From: Citrus sinensis
Lineage: Eukaryota; Streptophyta; Magnoliopsida; Sapindales; Rutaceae
DNA: 64,000 bases
Assembly (NCBI RefSeq): GCF_022201045.2
Contig: NC_068564.1
Span: 4,092,001-4,156,000 of the forward strand
Direction: 5' to 3'
Below the pieces are notes generated by a model. It was not told where the DNA came from. It saw nothing but the letters and a program-made list of their open reading frames with translations, and did not search any database. This document shows positions 49,352 through 60,394 of the stretch, piece after piece. Every line of letters starts with the position of its first letter. Position 1 is the stretch's first letter. A program made the translations under genes and the position numbers.

Positions 49352-50196
49352 TAGAGATGCCCAATGGGCCGTGTCGACCACCAAAGGAAGGCTCATGCGT
49401 GCTCATGCTCGTGTCGTACCCTACCCACTATGTATTTCGTGTCGCGCCTAAATTTTTTTGCTTAGGCCCGGCCCGGCACACATGCCGTACCCATTCGTGT
49501 CATGCCGTGCCTAAGAAAAAAAGCCCAATAAGGTTTTTTTTTTAATTTTTTAAGAGCGCATACTAAACTGTTGACATACTTTTTTCAAATCTATGAACTT
49601 TTCTTAGGTTTATACTTTTATTCAAATTTAATAAAATCGAAATTCAAAATTCAAGTCCATATTTAATAATAATAAACTAATAATAGTAAGAAAATATAAT
49701 ATTAATGACTAAGTTTGAACTTATAGTATTAGAATTTTTTTAATACTTAACAACGATAATAATAATAATTTTTTCTTAAGGGTTAACTTAATTGTTAACT
49801 TGAACTTAGATAGAGTCATAAATCATAGTTCACAAGAATATTAATGCATATTTATAAAATTATGATATTTATAATTTTATTCATTAAAATCATGATATCA
49901 ATTATTTTTTTAATAAATTATACATATAAATCAATAATAGTGTTTTTTTAAACTAAGAATTAAATAAATTTAAAAATTTAAATTTCAAGTTTTTTATAAA
50001 ATTTTAAATTTACTTTCATTAAAAATAAAACGTGTTTATTGGAGGTTTTTTTATTATACCGTGCTTAACCCATCTCTAATCGTGCCATACTTTTAAAATC
50101 TACATGCCTAAAATTCTAAGCGTAATCAGATTCATGTGTATGTCGTACCGTGCCGCGTGCCGTGCCACGTGCCATCTGGCCCGATGGCCATCTCTA
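49352..50196. mobile_element. Nonautonomous hAT-type transposon
   Basis: The left end starts TAGAGATGCCCAATGGGCC; the reverse complement of the right end starts TAGAGATGGCCATCGGGCC. Flanks GTTCCATT (49344-49351) and GTTCCTTC (50197-50204) are an 8-base duplication with two mismatches, the hAT size. Both subterminal regions are rich in CGTGCC motifs, as in Ac/Tip100-like elements. The interior is AT-rich and noncoding. The target is itself a short duplicated sequence (CAATTAAGGACCTAT near 49314 and 50220). Confidence 0.7.
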
Positions 50197-50415
50197 GTTC
50201 CTTCTTTGAAAAACATACACAATTAAGGACCTATGATAATATTTTCAACAACCATCAACTAAACCCCTCGTTTCTCTCATTTTCAAACTCCGAGAAAACA
50301 AAACCCGCACGCATTGCCAGTCAAAGCGTTCAAAGTTTCAAACGTTTCAGCTTTCTCTGTTTTGAAAAGCACTTTTTCTCTCTCCAAAGTCCAAACACAC
50401 TCTCTCTCTCACTGC

Positions 50416-51022
50416 ATGGAGAGACCGGAGTTGGAAAACGAAAGGAGAAGAAGACCGCCGAAGGACAAGGAGAAGGTGGTGCAGTGCGCAGCCAAGCGCA
50501 TGTTAGCGTTGGTACCCGCTACGAAACCTCCCGCTCCGCCGGCCAATCAGGTCCAACTAGCAGCACTAGCCGTCGATTTAAACGTACGGCTGAGATCAGC
50601 CGATATGCCCGCCGCAATGCAAGAACGCGTCATCAGACACTCCAGAGTTCTTCTCGACACGAATGCCGACAACAAGCGATTCAATCCCACTCACTTGGCC
50701 ATGTGTCTTAAGAAGGTAATTTATTTAAAAACTCAGTTTCAAATGTTTGATTGTTTGAACGCAGAACTACGCCGTCTAATAGCACCGGTTTTTTTAATCT
50801 TTTTTTTTTTTGAATTTGTATTATTTTCAGGAATTCGATGCATTGTACGGACCGGCTTGGCACTGTATTGTTGGGAAGAGTTTCGGGTCATTTGTGACGC
50901 ACGCGAGCGGTGGATTTGTGTATTTTTCAATAGACAAGTTGTCGTTTCTTCTCTTCAAAACAGAGGTCCGTCCTGTTGTTGCTACTAAGAAGCCTCCCCT
51001 GCTTCTCAAATATAAATCTTAA
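50416..51022 (+). CDS. Dynein light chain, LC8 type
   Basis: Small dimeric hub protein of the LC8 family. Plants lack dynein motors, so it probably acts as a dimerisation adaptor. Exon 1 is 50416-50715 and exon 2 is 50831-51022, giving 163 residues. An in-frame upstream ATG at 50314 exists, but the 50416 start gives the charged [13 protein letters not shown] start more typical of plant members. The LC8 core runs from about residue 65: [19 protein letters not shown], then the exon junction [20 protein letters not shown], and [19 protein letters not shown], the conserved beta-strand end. A short basic tail follows. The frame is intact. Confidence 0.9.
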
Positions 51023-51124
51023 AACTTTTAATTGTAATTTTGTTTTTTCTTTTTTTCAAAAAATGGGAAAAAAGAAGACGGGAGTAATCAAAAGTGGGCT
51101 TTCTTTTATTTGTAATATTGTAAT

Positions 51125-51319
51125 TTGAATGAAAAATGGAACATGTTCTTTTTTTTTTTTTCGAGTAAAGTGATAGAGTTAATGACAGAGGAGTTCACGA
51201 AAATGAATGTTTTCATGGGGTCTAATTGTGAGAGTGTGGAGAGGAGATGCGTTCCATTCTATCAGTGTTTCCAGTTCCTGAAGTGCATTTTCGGTGCTTC
51301 TTCGAGACTGGAACCTTAA
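51125..51319 (+). other. Unrecognised 64-codon open frame with a CFxFLK end
   Basis: I do not recognise the product. The first residues derive from a poly-T run, so the real start may be the internal Met at about residue 20. The C-terminal part, CVPFYQCFQFLKCIFG, resembles the C-terminus of the 52133-52498 frame (SPSLVRCFEFLKLLCC). It may be an exon fragment, a small peptide gene or a decayed relative of the neighbour. Confidence 0.3.
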
Positions 51320-52132
51320 ATTTTTTTTTTTCTATGTATTAATCTTCTCTATGAGGGTGGCTGATCTCTTAATTTCTCGCATTTTTGTTATATTAAACAT
51401 GTAATTTTTTTATTAAAATTTTCTCCTTTTCCCTTTTCGGTTCAATCTTATTAAAAGAAAATCGTAGAGAAATATTTCCTTTTCTAGCTGTCTGACTCTC
51501 AAAAAAACTTAATATGAGCTATGGCTATAATAGCTTCTTGCTGATTTTCACTGCCGTAGTTCAGAAGCATGAAGTTTCATAAATTGGCTAACAATAAGTA
51601 ACATTATAAATACATGGATTACTCTTAAATATGTGAAGTTTTTTTACAAGTGACTATGATATAAATTATGCGTCCATATGAACATTTTTGGTTCAAGATT
51701 TATTTGACCAGAGGAGATAATCATTAACAGATTAAGATAATCTTTTATATAAAATTAATCTTTGAAGTTAATGCCAATCACTTTCTCTCTACCAAGTGCG
51801 ATAAGGACTAGTAGAGTTTTACACGCTTATTCATCTATTTCAAATTATGTTTCCTGTTGATACTTAGATACAGAAACAAACCAATGAGAGGATCCAACGT
51901 CAGTCAGTTAGTTACCCTTAGTTACTCTGTGTGTCATCATCTATTTTTCAAAATACAACATGCAAAATGTAGAAATTATCGGTAAATAAAAATTGTACTT
52001 AACCCAGATTAGAACTCTAACCCGTTCAGCAGAATATCTGTTTTCAAAATTCCTATATAAGTATAAAAACTAGTTTACATGAACCTTATTTTCACTTGGC
52101 TGTTTACTTATAAGCTGTTTCATTGATCACTG
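51320..52132. other. Intergenic region with a TATA box near its end
   Basis: AT-rich noncoding sequence. TATATAA at about 52054-52060, 73 bases before the start codon at 52133, supports a promoter for the following small gene. Confidence 0.5.
52054..52060 (+). promoter_or_regulatory. TATA box of the 52133 gene
   Basis: CCTATATAAGTA context at the expected distance from a start codon with a leader of about 45 bases. Confidence 0.6.
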
Positions 52133-52498
52133 ATGGCAAGAGGAGTTTCTTGTTGTGATGGTGATGGTGATAGTCCTAGTTGTGGTGGCGGCGGCGGCGG
52201 CGGCGGTCGTAAGAGTAAAAGTGTGTGTGTGAAGAGGCTTTCTTCTTCTTATGGTTCTTTGGTGGCGGCTACTTCTTTAGGTGAAATAAGAAATATTTCT
52301 TCAGACAATGATACTAAGAGCAACATGTTTTATGGCATGTGTGATATTGATGATACGAGTGATATATTATATAAAGAAGATTTGCTCGAGTGTTATAGAA
52401 GGGAAAGAGCTATGAAGTCTTTCGGGAACGCGCAAAAGAGGTCCCCATCATTGGTTCGATGCTTTGAGTTCTTGAAGCTTTTATGCTGCAGGACATAG
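52133..52498 (+). CDS. Unknown 121-residue protein, Gly-run and Cys-rich C-terminus
   Basis: I do not recognise a domain. The frame is intact and intron-free, with a good TATA box upstream, so I treat it as a likely gene. Visible features are: a Cys/Asp/Gly-rich start (SCCDGDGDSPSCGGGG) with a run of eight Gly; a basic Ser-rich stretch (KSKSVCVKRLSSSYGSL); an acidic middle (DIDDTSDILYKEDLLE); and a basic end with SPSLVRCFEFLKLLCCRT. The Gly run is encoded by a GGC repeat and may vary in length. No signal peptide or membrane segment is evident. The C-terminal cysteines could be lipidated or bind metal, but this is a guess. A shorter frame at 51125 has a similar end. Confidence 0.6.
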   Translation: MARGVSCCDGDGDSPSCGGGGGGGGRKSKSVCVKRLSSSYGSLVAATSLGEIRNISSDNDTKSNMFYGMCDIDDTSDILYKEDLLECYRRERAMKSFGNAQKRSPSLVRCFEFLKLLCCRT

Positions 52499-53494
52499 AG
52501 AACTTCACAAATTTTACAATTTTTTTTTTCCAATTTGCTTTTTGTATATAGCAAAGAGGCTGCAGCAAGACGAGCCTTGTTACTGTAATGTGTGAAAATG
52601 TGTTCCCTAAGTTTTGACCATTCATTAAAATAGAACACTACTTTCTATTTCATAGAATCGATTTGTTTCCCTAATTATGAGCTTTTATTGGGTGGTTTTT
52701 GGTGTTTTTCACGTCACAAAATGCTAGAACCCATACTGACAGAAGAACAAAGATCAAAGACCATATAACTAAGCAAGGATGCTAAATATGATTGATCTTA
52801 TATATAAGAAAAATAGAAGAAAATAAATTTGAAACATATACTCGCCATTTTGCATCGATGTAAGTGATCTTTACTACACTTAATAAAGTGTGGGTGCATT
52901 GCCTAAGGATCACTTAGGGAGAAGATCCTGAAACCCTTAAAAGAAATACCTAAGGATCCGTTTAGCAGAAGATTCTAATAGGGAAAATAACAATAAACAG
53001 GCTGCGACAAGAAGTTAATGGACGCCGTAAAAATTAGCTGACTGACATATGACCACTGAAGTTTCCGCAGAACTTAAAAAGACACTAACAAAAAATTAGT
53101 TGACATTTGCCCCTGAATCTGAAACAGTAATTAGTGAAAAATTGTGACGCATTACGTTCGCATACTGCTGTATTGTGGTTATATTGATACCAACGCGAGC
53201 AATCACCTGTGTGATCATAAGCAATTATACAAAAGAAAGAACAAAATATTCCATCCAAACATTGGACGAGGAAATCTGAGATCAACTACAAATGTTATCT
53301 AGAATGCCTTGTGTTCGAAATGGAGCGACTAGGACCAATTCCCCTTGTCAGACTCACCTTGAGCATTCATACACAGAGTTGGTGCATGATGGAAGGTGCC
53401 ATCCAAAGAATTTAACAGTCCCTAGAGCTGGACCCCTTTTCAAGCAGAAAATGCCAAAAACAATACTGCCTAATAAATTCTCTCATTTCGCTTC
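52499..53494. other. Intergenic region between the unknown gene and GONST3
   Basis: Contains the 3' flanks of two convergent genes. No further gene or repeat is supported. Confidence 0.45.
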
Positions 53495-54613
53495 TCATGA
53501 CTCAACTACTTCTTTCTCCTTATTGTTGATTTCTGTATTGTTCTGCATTTCAAGAAGCTTCCGTTGTTCCTCTTCACTCTCTTGTGCTTTAGTTTCTTTC
53601 ACAGCTTTGGGTTTATTGCTCGTAGACTGCTGATACATAACCCCACCAAGCATACAAATCAAAAGGCCTACTGTTCCCACCCATGTCGAATGCTTGTCCC
53701 AAATAACCAAGTTAATCACAACAGTCAATAACTTGTTAACTATACCAAGAACTGTGAAGCCTGTTGCAGAAATTGCCCTCCGACAAGAGAACCCAAAGAA
53801 AGAAATGGCTAAACCAAATATACATGATAATCCCACAGGCAAAACCACCTCAAAAGAGTACCAATCTGATGCAGTTGTCATTTCATGCTTTATTTTCTTC
53901 AGTTCCCCCATTATAAGAAGCTCCAAGGGAAAGAGTAGGAGAGCCTCAAGATTATTGTACAGAACAAGACCCCATGTATTCAAACCAATTGTCATCACCA
54001 CATGCTTGATGTAAACAAAGTCAATGGTCATGCTTACCAGATAAGCCAGAGCCCAGCTGTAAGCCATGACTGTAAACTGGTAATCTGTTAGAACATAAAT
54101 TACACTTCCACCAAAGATTGTAGCAAGTGAAAGCCATGTCTTGATTGATGGCCATGGTTGGTGTAAAAATAGGGTCTCGCCTATTGCTACAAAGATGGGA
54201 ACTGCTGATCGAAAGACAATGAAAGTATCAACATTGGCATGGAGAAGGAGCTCACTGTTGGTAAACAGAGAGAGGTAAAATATAATGGCTGCAGGTAGAA
54301 ACCGCCACACTGTCAGAAGCTCAAGCGCGTCATGCTCTAAGAACTTGAAATAACCACAAAGAAGCACACCAGCTGCACTTGTGAAGTACTGTAAGGCAGT
54401 TAGTGCCCCTGGATAAGGAAATTTCATGATAGCCCATTTGTTGATAATGGAGAGCAAAGAGGCAGAGATGCAATACCCAGCAGCTACACCATAGACTGAG
54501 GCCTGGTGTGCTACAGTGTCATACCAGGTGAATTTTGTTTTGCAGGAGGTAGAAAGTGTTTCCGAATTATTTGGAGTTCTAGCAACTGGTGGATTCTCCT
54601 CATCCTCAGACAT
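53495..54613 (-). CDS. GONST3: Golgi GDP-sugar transporter, GONST3/GGLT1 type
   Basis: Golgi nucleotide-sugar antiporter; the Arabidopsis relative supplies GDP-L-galactose for rhamnogalacturonan II side chains. A single coding exon gives 372 residues with about ten hydrophobic segments. Characteristic blocks are QASVYGVAAGYCISASLLSI, PYPGALTALQYFTSAAGVLL, HANVDTFIVFRSAVPIFVAI and YIKHVVMTIGLNTWGLVLYN. The nucleotide-sugar motif appears as GIVNK in TVLGIVNKLLTVVIN. The C-terminal tail is acidic and charged (QESEEEQRKLLEM). The start codon follows directly on TTCTCTGTAG, so a leader intron is likely, with its upstream exon starting near 55083 (donor GATCCAG before GTCTG). A decayed tandem copy lies at 57029-58714. 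Confidence 0.93.
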   Translation of the reverse strand: MSEDEENPPVARTPNNSETLSTSCKTKFTWYDTVAHQASVYGVAAGYCISASLLSIINKWAIMKFPYPGALTALQYFTSAAGVLLCGYFKFLEHDALELLTVWRFLPAAIIFYLSLFTNSELLLHANVDTFIVFRSAVPIFVAIGETLFLHQPWPSIKTWLSLATIFGGSVIYVLTDYQFTVMAYSWALAYLVSMTIDFVYIKHVVMTIGLNTWGLVLYNNLEALLLFPLELLIMGELKKIKHEMTTASDWYSFEVVLPVGLSCIFGLAISFFGFSCRRAISATGFTVLGIVNKLLTVVINLVIWDKHSTWVGTVGLLICMLGGVMYQQSTSNKPKAVKETKAQESEEEQRKLLEMQNNTEINNKEKEVVES

Positions 54614-57028
54614 CTACAGAGAAACCAAAAATTTTTACAAGTAGACCCGGCCAGAATTTTCAATGTGTTAACCACAGACCATCGATCTCGTATTAAATTG
54701 TCAATAACCTCAGCCATCTAACAAGCACCAAGAAACCATATATTAACTATTCAAAAGCAAAGATTTTTGTATGTCCTCGAAAACTATTATAGATTAACTA
54801 AATAGAAAGTGAAGTTTTCTAGACACAGATGTATTTGTTCTGGTTTCTCTACAAGCTCACCAACAATATAGTAATAATAATTATTCAAAGTGTGATAAGT
54901 ATCCTGTGGAAATAATATTTCATCATAATAAAAGTATTCAAAAATCTTCTATAACGTAGCAATTAGAATTTCAAACTTGAACAAAACCAGCTAGTAACTT
55001 CATTTCGAGTTTCGACCATGCAAAATAATTTTTAAAAAATACAGACGATGAAACAGGTAAAAGAATTAAAAGTAAACAGACCTGGATCAAAAGATTTGAC
55101 TAAAACGACGACGGAGAAGCCTCGTAATCGGGTGTCCTTGTAGATGGTGAAGTGGAGAAGTGAGCTGAATCTGAAAACGCTTAAAACGACGAAGACAGCG
55201 TCGTCGGTGAAATTTTATGAAACGCCGAGTTTAATAAGGATCTCGTCGGCAGAAATTTGGGATTGTAAAACCTCGACTCTAGCTGTCTGCCTGGAAGAAC
55301 TCTTATACATATTTTTAAAAATCCCATCGTTGACGGAATAATAACATAAAACTCCCTGAATTCCTAGATACTTACAGATAAAAGAACAGTGTTTACATTA
55401 TTTACATACTCCAATTGTCAAATTTTTAAAAAATTTTATACTTCTGAAATTTTAAACTAATTAGTTCCTAGATAAACTGATTTTTGGAGTAAAACTAAGA
55501 AATTATGCACTTTTAATTGTGTGCCAGCGATGTGGCTATCCACCATCACGATTGGTTAATTTGATTAGTCGAAAAAATTTGGCTTCCTAAGTAGTAAAAT
55601 AAGAAAAATCACTTGTGATACTATCTGCACACCGTGCGTGCAACTAGCCTCATTTGTTTCATCAACACCACTCACACAGCTTGAGGGACAGTAAAATCAA
55701 GTTATAAATATGATTTTTGTGATGCCAATATTTATGTCCTTTACAATTGAATAAAACCAAACTTTCATGGGTTATAACCACTACTCATTTCAGTTTAGTG
55801 ACAAAGCTAGCAACATTTTTTGGCATGGGTTAGATTTTTTTAATTAAATATTTTCTATCGTATGAGAAAATTATTAATAAAAAATTAAAGGTACACCTAA
55901 TAAGGGATATAACAAGCCTTATTCTTCAAAATATTTGTTTTATACGAACAAAACTATTGAAATTTGTAATTGTTCCTTGATTTTAATTTTAAAAGCTTAG
56001 ACTTTGATAGGGAAACGTGAAAATAAAATTTAAAGATTAAAAAAAGGGATGAACACCGACAAGAATTTGACTACAGTTAAAGAGGCGGTATAACTAATTA
56101 ATAAAACGTTCTTATATAAGTTCCAATAAGAGCATTTTTATAATTAACTAAAAAAAATTTCCTTTAGCTTAACTACTGTTTTTAGCTAAATAATTATATA
56201 ATGCTTCCTACATCACCAATAGCATAACATTTTTATTAATGATTTTCATTAGAATTTTATAATAAACACAAGACACAATAGAGACCTGTGTGAAAAATCA
56301 TACAACTATATTCTTACGTTCGATTTCTTTAAAATTAGGGAGCTGAATGTTATTGGTTCATTAAATTTGGTTAAATTAAAACCTCCCGAGTCGCGCGGGT
56401 TCCCTCTTGCATTCCACGTGCTGCTTGACCGCCGGCCCGCGCCTTGTCACTCCATGCTATATTTCTAATTAGTTCATGTTTCAGGGATGTATTTGAAATG
56501 TTGAAAGCATTTAATGGCAACATAAACCCCACGCAATCTCAACAAATAGCTACCGGCTGCCGGTGCCACTGTGCCAGTGACAGGTGGGTTCTGGCGGTTT
56601 TTATTGTTATTTGAATTCTTAACCAGATTTTTCATAACATTGTAAATTTGTAATGTGTATGAGAGCTGGATTTTACAAACTCATTATTTTTATTCCCACG
56701 GGAAATCTCTATTCTTTAGTTCCTGTTCTTTGTCCAAAAAAAAAAAAAAGGGCTTATTAGTGCCGGCATGTTTCAATCAAAGGGTTACTAAAGATTTCTC
56801 AAATCATATCTCGCAAAGTTTGTTTTATTTTTAAGTAAAATTTACATCCCGTTTTTATGTGTTTATGGTTTGTTTTAGAATCAAATATAACTTCAACTAA
56901 TTCTTAAATTTTGATGAGATTCAAAAATTCTAGATTAGGTATTAATGTTACTATTGGACCCACTCATAAATTGCCTCATTTTTTTTGTTAAATTTCCAAT
57001 CTAGTTATTCCCCTCTCCTAAGAAAGTC
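54614..57028. other. Upstream region of GONST3 with a remnant of the TIP5;1 promoter
   Basis: Holds the leader intron and leader exon of GONST3 (about 55083-55350), then AT-rich noncoding DNA. About 56520-56660 resembles the sequence just upstream of TIP5;1 (59195-59330): both contain ATAAACC, AATCT, ATAGC, a GCCGG-rich stretch, GTGGGYTCTGGCGGTT and TATTTGAAT in the same order. This suggests the duplicated unit included GONST3 and the start of the TIP gene. Confidence 0.5.
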
Positions 57029-58714
57029 TTAAGTGGATGGATGATGTAGTGGTCTGTCCTTATTCTTTATTGTTGATTTCTTTTTTGTTCTGCCTTTTTG
57101 AAGAATTTTCTGAAGCTCCTCATCACTCTCTTGTACCTCAGTTTCATTCACAGCCCTTGGCTTATTGGTCGGAGACTGCTGATACGTAACCCCACCAAGC
57201 ATACAAATCAAAAGGCCAAGTGTTCCCACCCGCGTCGAATGCTTATCCCAAAAAGCCAAATTAATCACAACATTCAATGACTTGTTCACTGCACCACCCA
57301 GAACTGTAAACCCTCTTGCCGAAACTGCCTTCGGCGAGCAAACCCAAAGAAACACGAAAATCCCAATGGCAAAATCACCTCAAAAGAGTACCAATCGGAC
57401 TTGTTTGTAATTTCATGCTTTAATTTCGACATTTCCCCCATTATATAAAGCTCCAGGGGAAAGATAACAGAGCCTCAAGATTGTTATACAAAAGAAGATC
57501 CCATGTGTTTAGCCCAACTGCCATGACCACATGCTTGATGAAAACACAGTCAATGGCCATGATCACGAAGTAAGCAGTGACTGTGAATTGTCTGTTAGAA
57601 CATAAACCAGGCTTCCACCCAGGATTGTAAGAAGTGAAAACCAAGTCTTGATTAATGGCCACGGTTGGTGCAAAAATGGGGAGACTGCTATGGCTACACA
57701 AAATGGGGACAGCTGATCGAGAGACGACGAATGTGTCAACATTGGCATGTAAGAGGAGCTTGTTGTGTGCGGAATGTGGAATCAAGTGCACCAAATAATT
57801 ATAGAAAAATAAAGGACACAAGAATTACGTGGTTCGGTAATTAAACATACATCTATGGAGACAAGAAAGAATAATTGTTTATTTAACAATTAATAGAGTA
57901 CAAATATTTGAGTAACGAATCTCACTTCACAGAAACCCAAATATACTCAGTACTCTCACACTCTACAGGAAAGATAAATTCCCCAGACACACTTCTCTCA
58001 CTTCTCTCAAAAACTTAGAAACTTATAAACTTAACAATTTTGAGATGCTTAACAAATGAAAAACTCTCTCTATTTATAAGCTTGAAGATAATACTATTCC
58101 ACCTAACCCATGCAAATATGTCAATGGTGTCAATTTGGTAAATTTGACAAATTTGCCAATTTTTCTTTTTTTTCTTTAATTGTTTGGTAGCCCTTTGAAA
58201 TTTGGCTAATGCTAAGTTACATTCATGTAACTTTCAACCCTCTCACATTAATAGTCCACTTAATATTCATGTGAGAAGGTTGTAAGTTATATAAATATAG
58301 CATAAAGGGATCCTTGAAATTTTACATGCCTTTTTTAATTTGAGTGACACGTGCATGACTTTTCAACAGAGCTCGCTGTTGGCGAATAGAGAGGTAAACT
58401 ATAATGGCTGCGGATGCAAAGCGTCTCATTGTTACAAATGTAAGCAAATCGTGGTCTATGAACTTGAAACAGCTGCCACAAGGGAGGACACCAACTGCAC
58501 TTGTTAAGTACCGTAAAGCAGTTAGTGCTTCTGGATAAGCGAATTTCATTGTTGCCCATTTGTTGATAATGGCGAGTAATGAAGCAGATAAGCAATATCC
58601 GGCAGCTACGCCATAGATTGAGGCTCGGTGGCCTAAACTGTTGTACCAGGTCATCATTCGTGCTATTCTGGGATTTATTTTTCCAATTAGTGGATTCTCC
58701 TCGTCATTAGTCAT
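57029..58714 (-). pseudogene. GONST3-type transporter pseudogene split by a solo LTR
   Basis: The start, MTNDEENPLIGK at 58714, is intact and is followed by ASIYGVAAGYCLSASLLAII and a diverged second segment. The frame is cut by a 608-base solo LTR at 57761-58368. Beyond it, pieces in changing frames match the gene: HANVDTFVVSRSAVPI, IKHVVMAVGLNTWDLLLYNN, then GFTVLGGAVNKSLNVVIN and GLLICMLGGVTYQQSP near the end. A codon-level gap and frame changes lie outside the LTR as well. Organisation and upstream splice site match the intact gene at 53495-54613, so this is a decayed tandem duplicate. Confidence 0.88.
57761..58368 (-). mobile_element. Solo LTR in the GONST3 pseudogene
   Basis: A 608-base LTR fossil bounded by TGTTG and CAACA and flanked by a perfect 5-base duplication GAGCT (57756-57760 and 58369-58373). 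On the minus strand it starts TGTTGAAAAGTCATGCACG, has a TATA box (58071-58078) and ends with CCGAACCACGTAATTC, a motif I associate with plant Ty1/copia LTRs. No internal region is present, so the parent element was removed by LTR-LTR recombination. Its age cannot be estimated without a partner LTR. Confidence 0.88.
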
Positions 58715-59409
58715 CTACAGGGAAAGCAGAAGATTTTACTATATTGGTGTAGCATTTGATGATTTAGTATGAAAACAAGTATAGATATGTTAGAATCATG
58801 ATTTTGATTTATCTTCGACACTTTTCAATTATTATACAGTACAATTATTGATATTTTTATGATTAAAATTTAATTAGGATTCGCTTACATTAGTACTATT
58901 AAAAACGTAGTTTAGAGTTCAATCCTCACAATTTTGGGGGATTAACAACTTTTCTCACAAAAAAATCAACTTCCATCCAATTATATATAATTAAAAGGAA
59001 AGGGAAATTCTCATCCTTATACAAGAACTCGAACCCAAGATCCCAATTTAAATTTTGGGAGCTTGGGACCAGTGAGGATCCTGCAGTAATACATTAACAC
59101 TTTAAGGCCGCTTTTCATCAAACTTCTGATGCTTAATTTATATGATAATTATTTCTTTTCCCTGGGATACATTGTGTAAGTGCTGAAAAAACCAATAACG
59201 GTATAAACCGCTGAGAATCTAAACCTAACGACAACAATAGCCGGCCCGGCCGCGTGGGCTCTGGCGGTTAATATTATTAATATTACTATTTGAATGACTT
59301 GTAAGCTTTTTCTTGAAACATTGCGACGCTTTCAAAACTATATAAACAAATGTCATTCTCCTGGGAAAACCCTCTCGAATCTTTATGTCATTTCTTGTTC
59401 TCGGGCAAA
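58715..59409. other. Region between GONST3 pseudogene and TIP5;1
   Basis: Contains the former promoter side of the pseudogene, a SINE-like fragment ending in A near 58960, and the TIP5;1 promoter with CTATATAAAC at 59338-59347. Confidence 0.45.
59338..59347 (+). promoter_or_regulatory. TATA box of TIP5;1
   Basis: CTATATAAAC about 70 bases upstream of the start codon at 59410. Confidence 0.65.
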
Positions 59410-60394
59410 ATGGCCTCAACGACGCTCACCGCGCGTTTCAACCAATCGGTCACAAAAGAAGCTCTCAGATCATATCTTGCGGAATTCATCTCAACTTTCT
59501 TTTATGTCTTTGCTGTTGTAGGATCCGCCATGGCTTCAAGTCAGTACCCAGAACAGTTTTAACTTTAATTACTGATTTTTAATCTTCAAAATGTTGCACG
59601 CAACAACTTTGATAACCAATTAGTTTTCGTTAATGTTTAATTCATGTGTTATGGAAGAGAAATTGAGTCCAGACGCAGCATCAAATACATCTAGCCTGGT
59701 GGTTGCTGCAATTGCGAACGTGTTTGCATTGTCATCAACTGTTTACATTGCGGCAAATATTTCCGGTGGGCACGTAAATCCGGCCGTCACATTTGCAAAG
59801 GCAGTGAGTGGACACATCACCGTGCCAACGGCTCTGTTTTATTGGGTTTCTCAGATGCTAGCCTCAGTCATGGCTAGCCTTCTCTTGAGAGTCACCGCCA
59901 TTGGCCAGGTAATAAGCAATCTTTACGCCCAAATGCGGTTAAAATTTTTCAAAAATTTATGCCTCGAACTGAAACCACTTAAATTTTTTAAATGCTTGTT
60001 ACTTTTGTAGAACATTCCAGCGTACACAATTGCACAGGAAATGACAGGATTTGGTGCATCTTTATTAGAAGGTGTCCTAACTTTTGCTTTGGTGTACACT
60101 GTTTATGCTGCTGGTGATCCTAGAGGCAGTCCATTGGGAGCCATAGGTCCATTGGCAATTGGGATGATGGCAGGGGCTAATGTTCTGGCAACGGGCCCTT
60201 TTTCTGGTGGCTCGATGAACCCGGCGTGTGCGTTTGGGTCCGCTGTGGTTGCCGGAAGTTTCAAAAACCAGGCAGTCTACTGGGTTGGTCCTTTGTTCGG
60301 AGCCGCAGTTGCTGGGCTTGTGTATGATATTGTCGTGTTCCCTGCCCAAGTTCAAGATTCTATTGCAGGAGTTTCTGATGGAACTGCGGTGTGA
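59410..60394 (+). CDS. TIP5-1: Tonoplast intrinsic aquaporin TIP5;1
   Basis: Six-helix channel for water and small solutes; the Arabidopsis relative is pollen-expressed and conducts urea. Exons 59410-59539, 59658-59908 and 60011-60394 give 254 residues with consistent phases. Exon 2 uses the acceptor at ATGGAAG, which restores SKKLSP, matching the family. Both NPA boxes are present, HVNPAVTF (84-86) and SMNPACAFG (197-199). The residue after the second NPA is Cys200, where most TIPs have Arg or Val, and helix 2 carries Asn64 where TIP1s have His. Both are hallmarks of the TIP5 selectivity filter and set it apart from TIP1-4. The frame is intact and a TATA box lies upstream. Confidence 0.94.

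Noticed and set aside
49357-49545. 62-codon frame in the hAT element
   Set aside because: Encoded by the element's CGTGCC-rich subterminal repeats; not a transposase.
55144-55341. Plus-strand 65-codon frame upstream of GONST3
   Set aside because: It lies over the presumed leader exon of the minus-strand transporter gene and has no family match.
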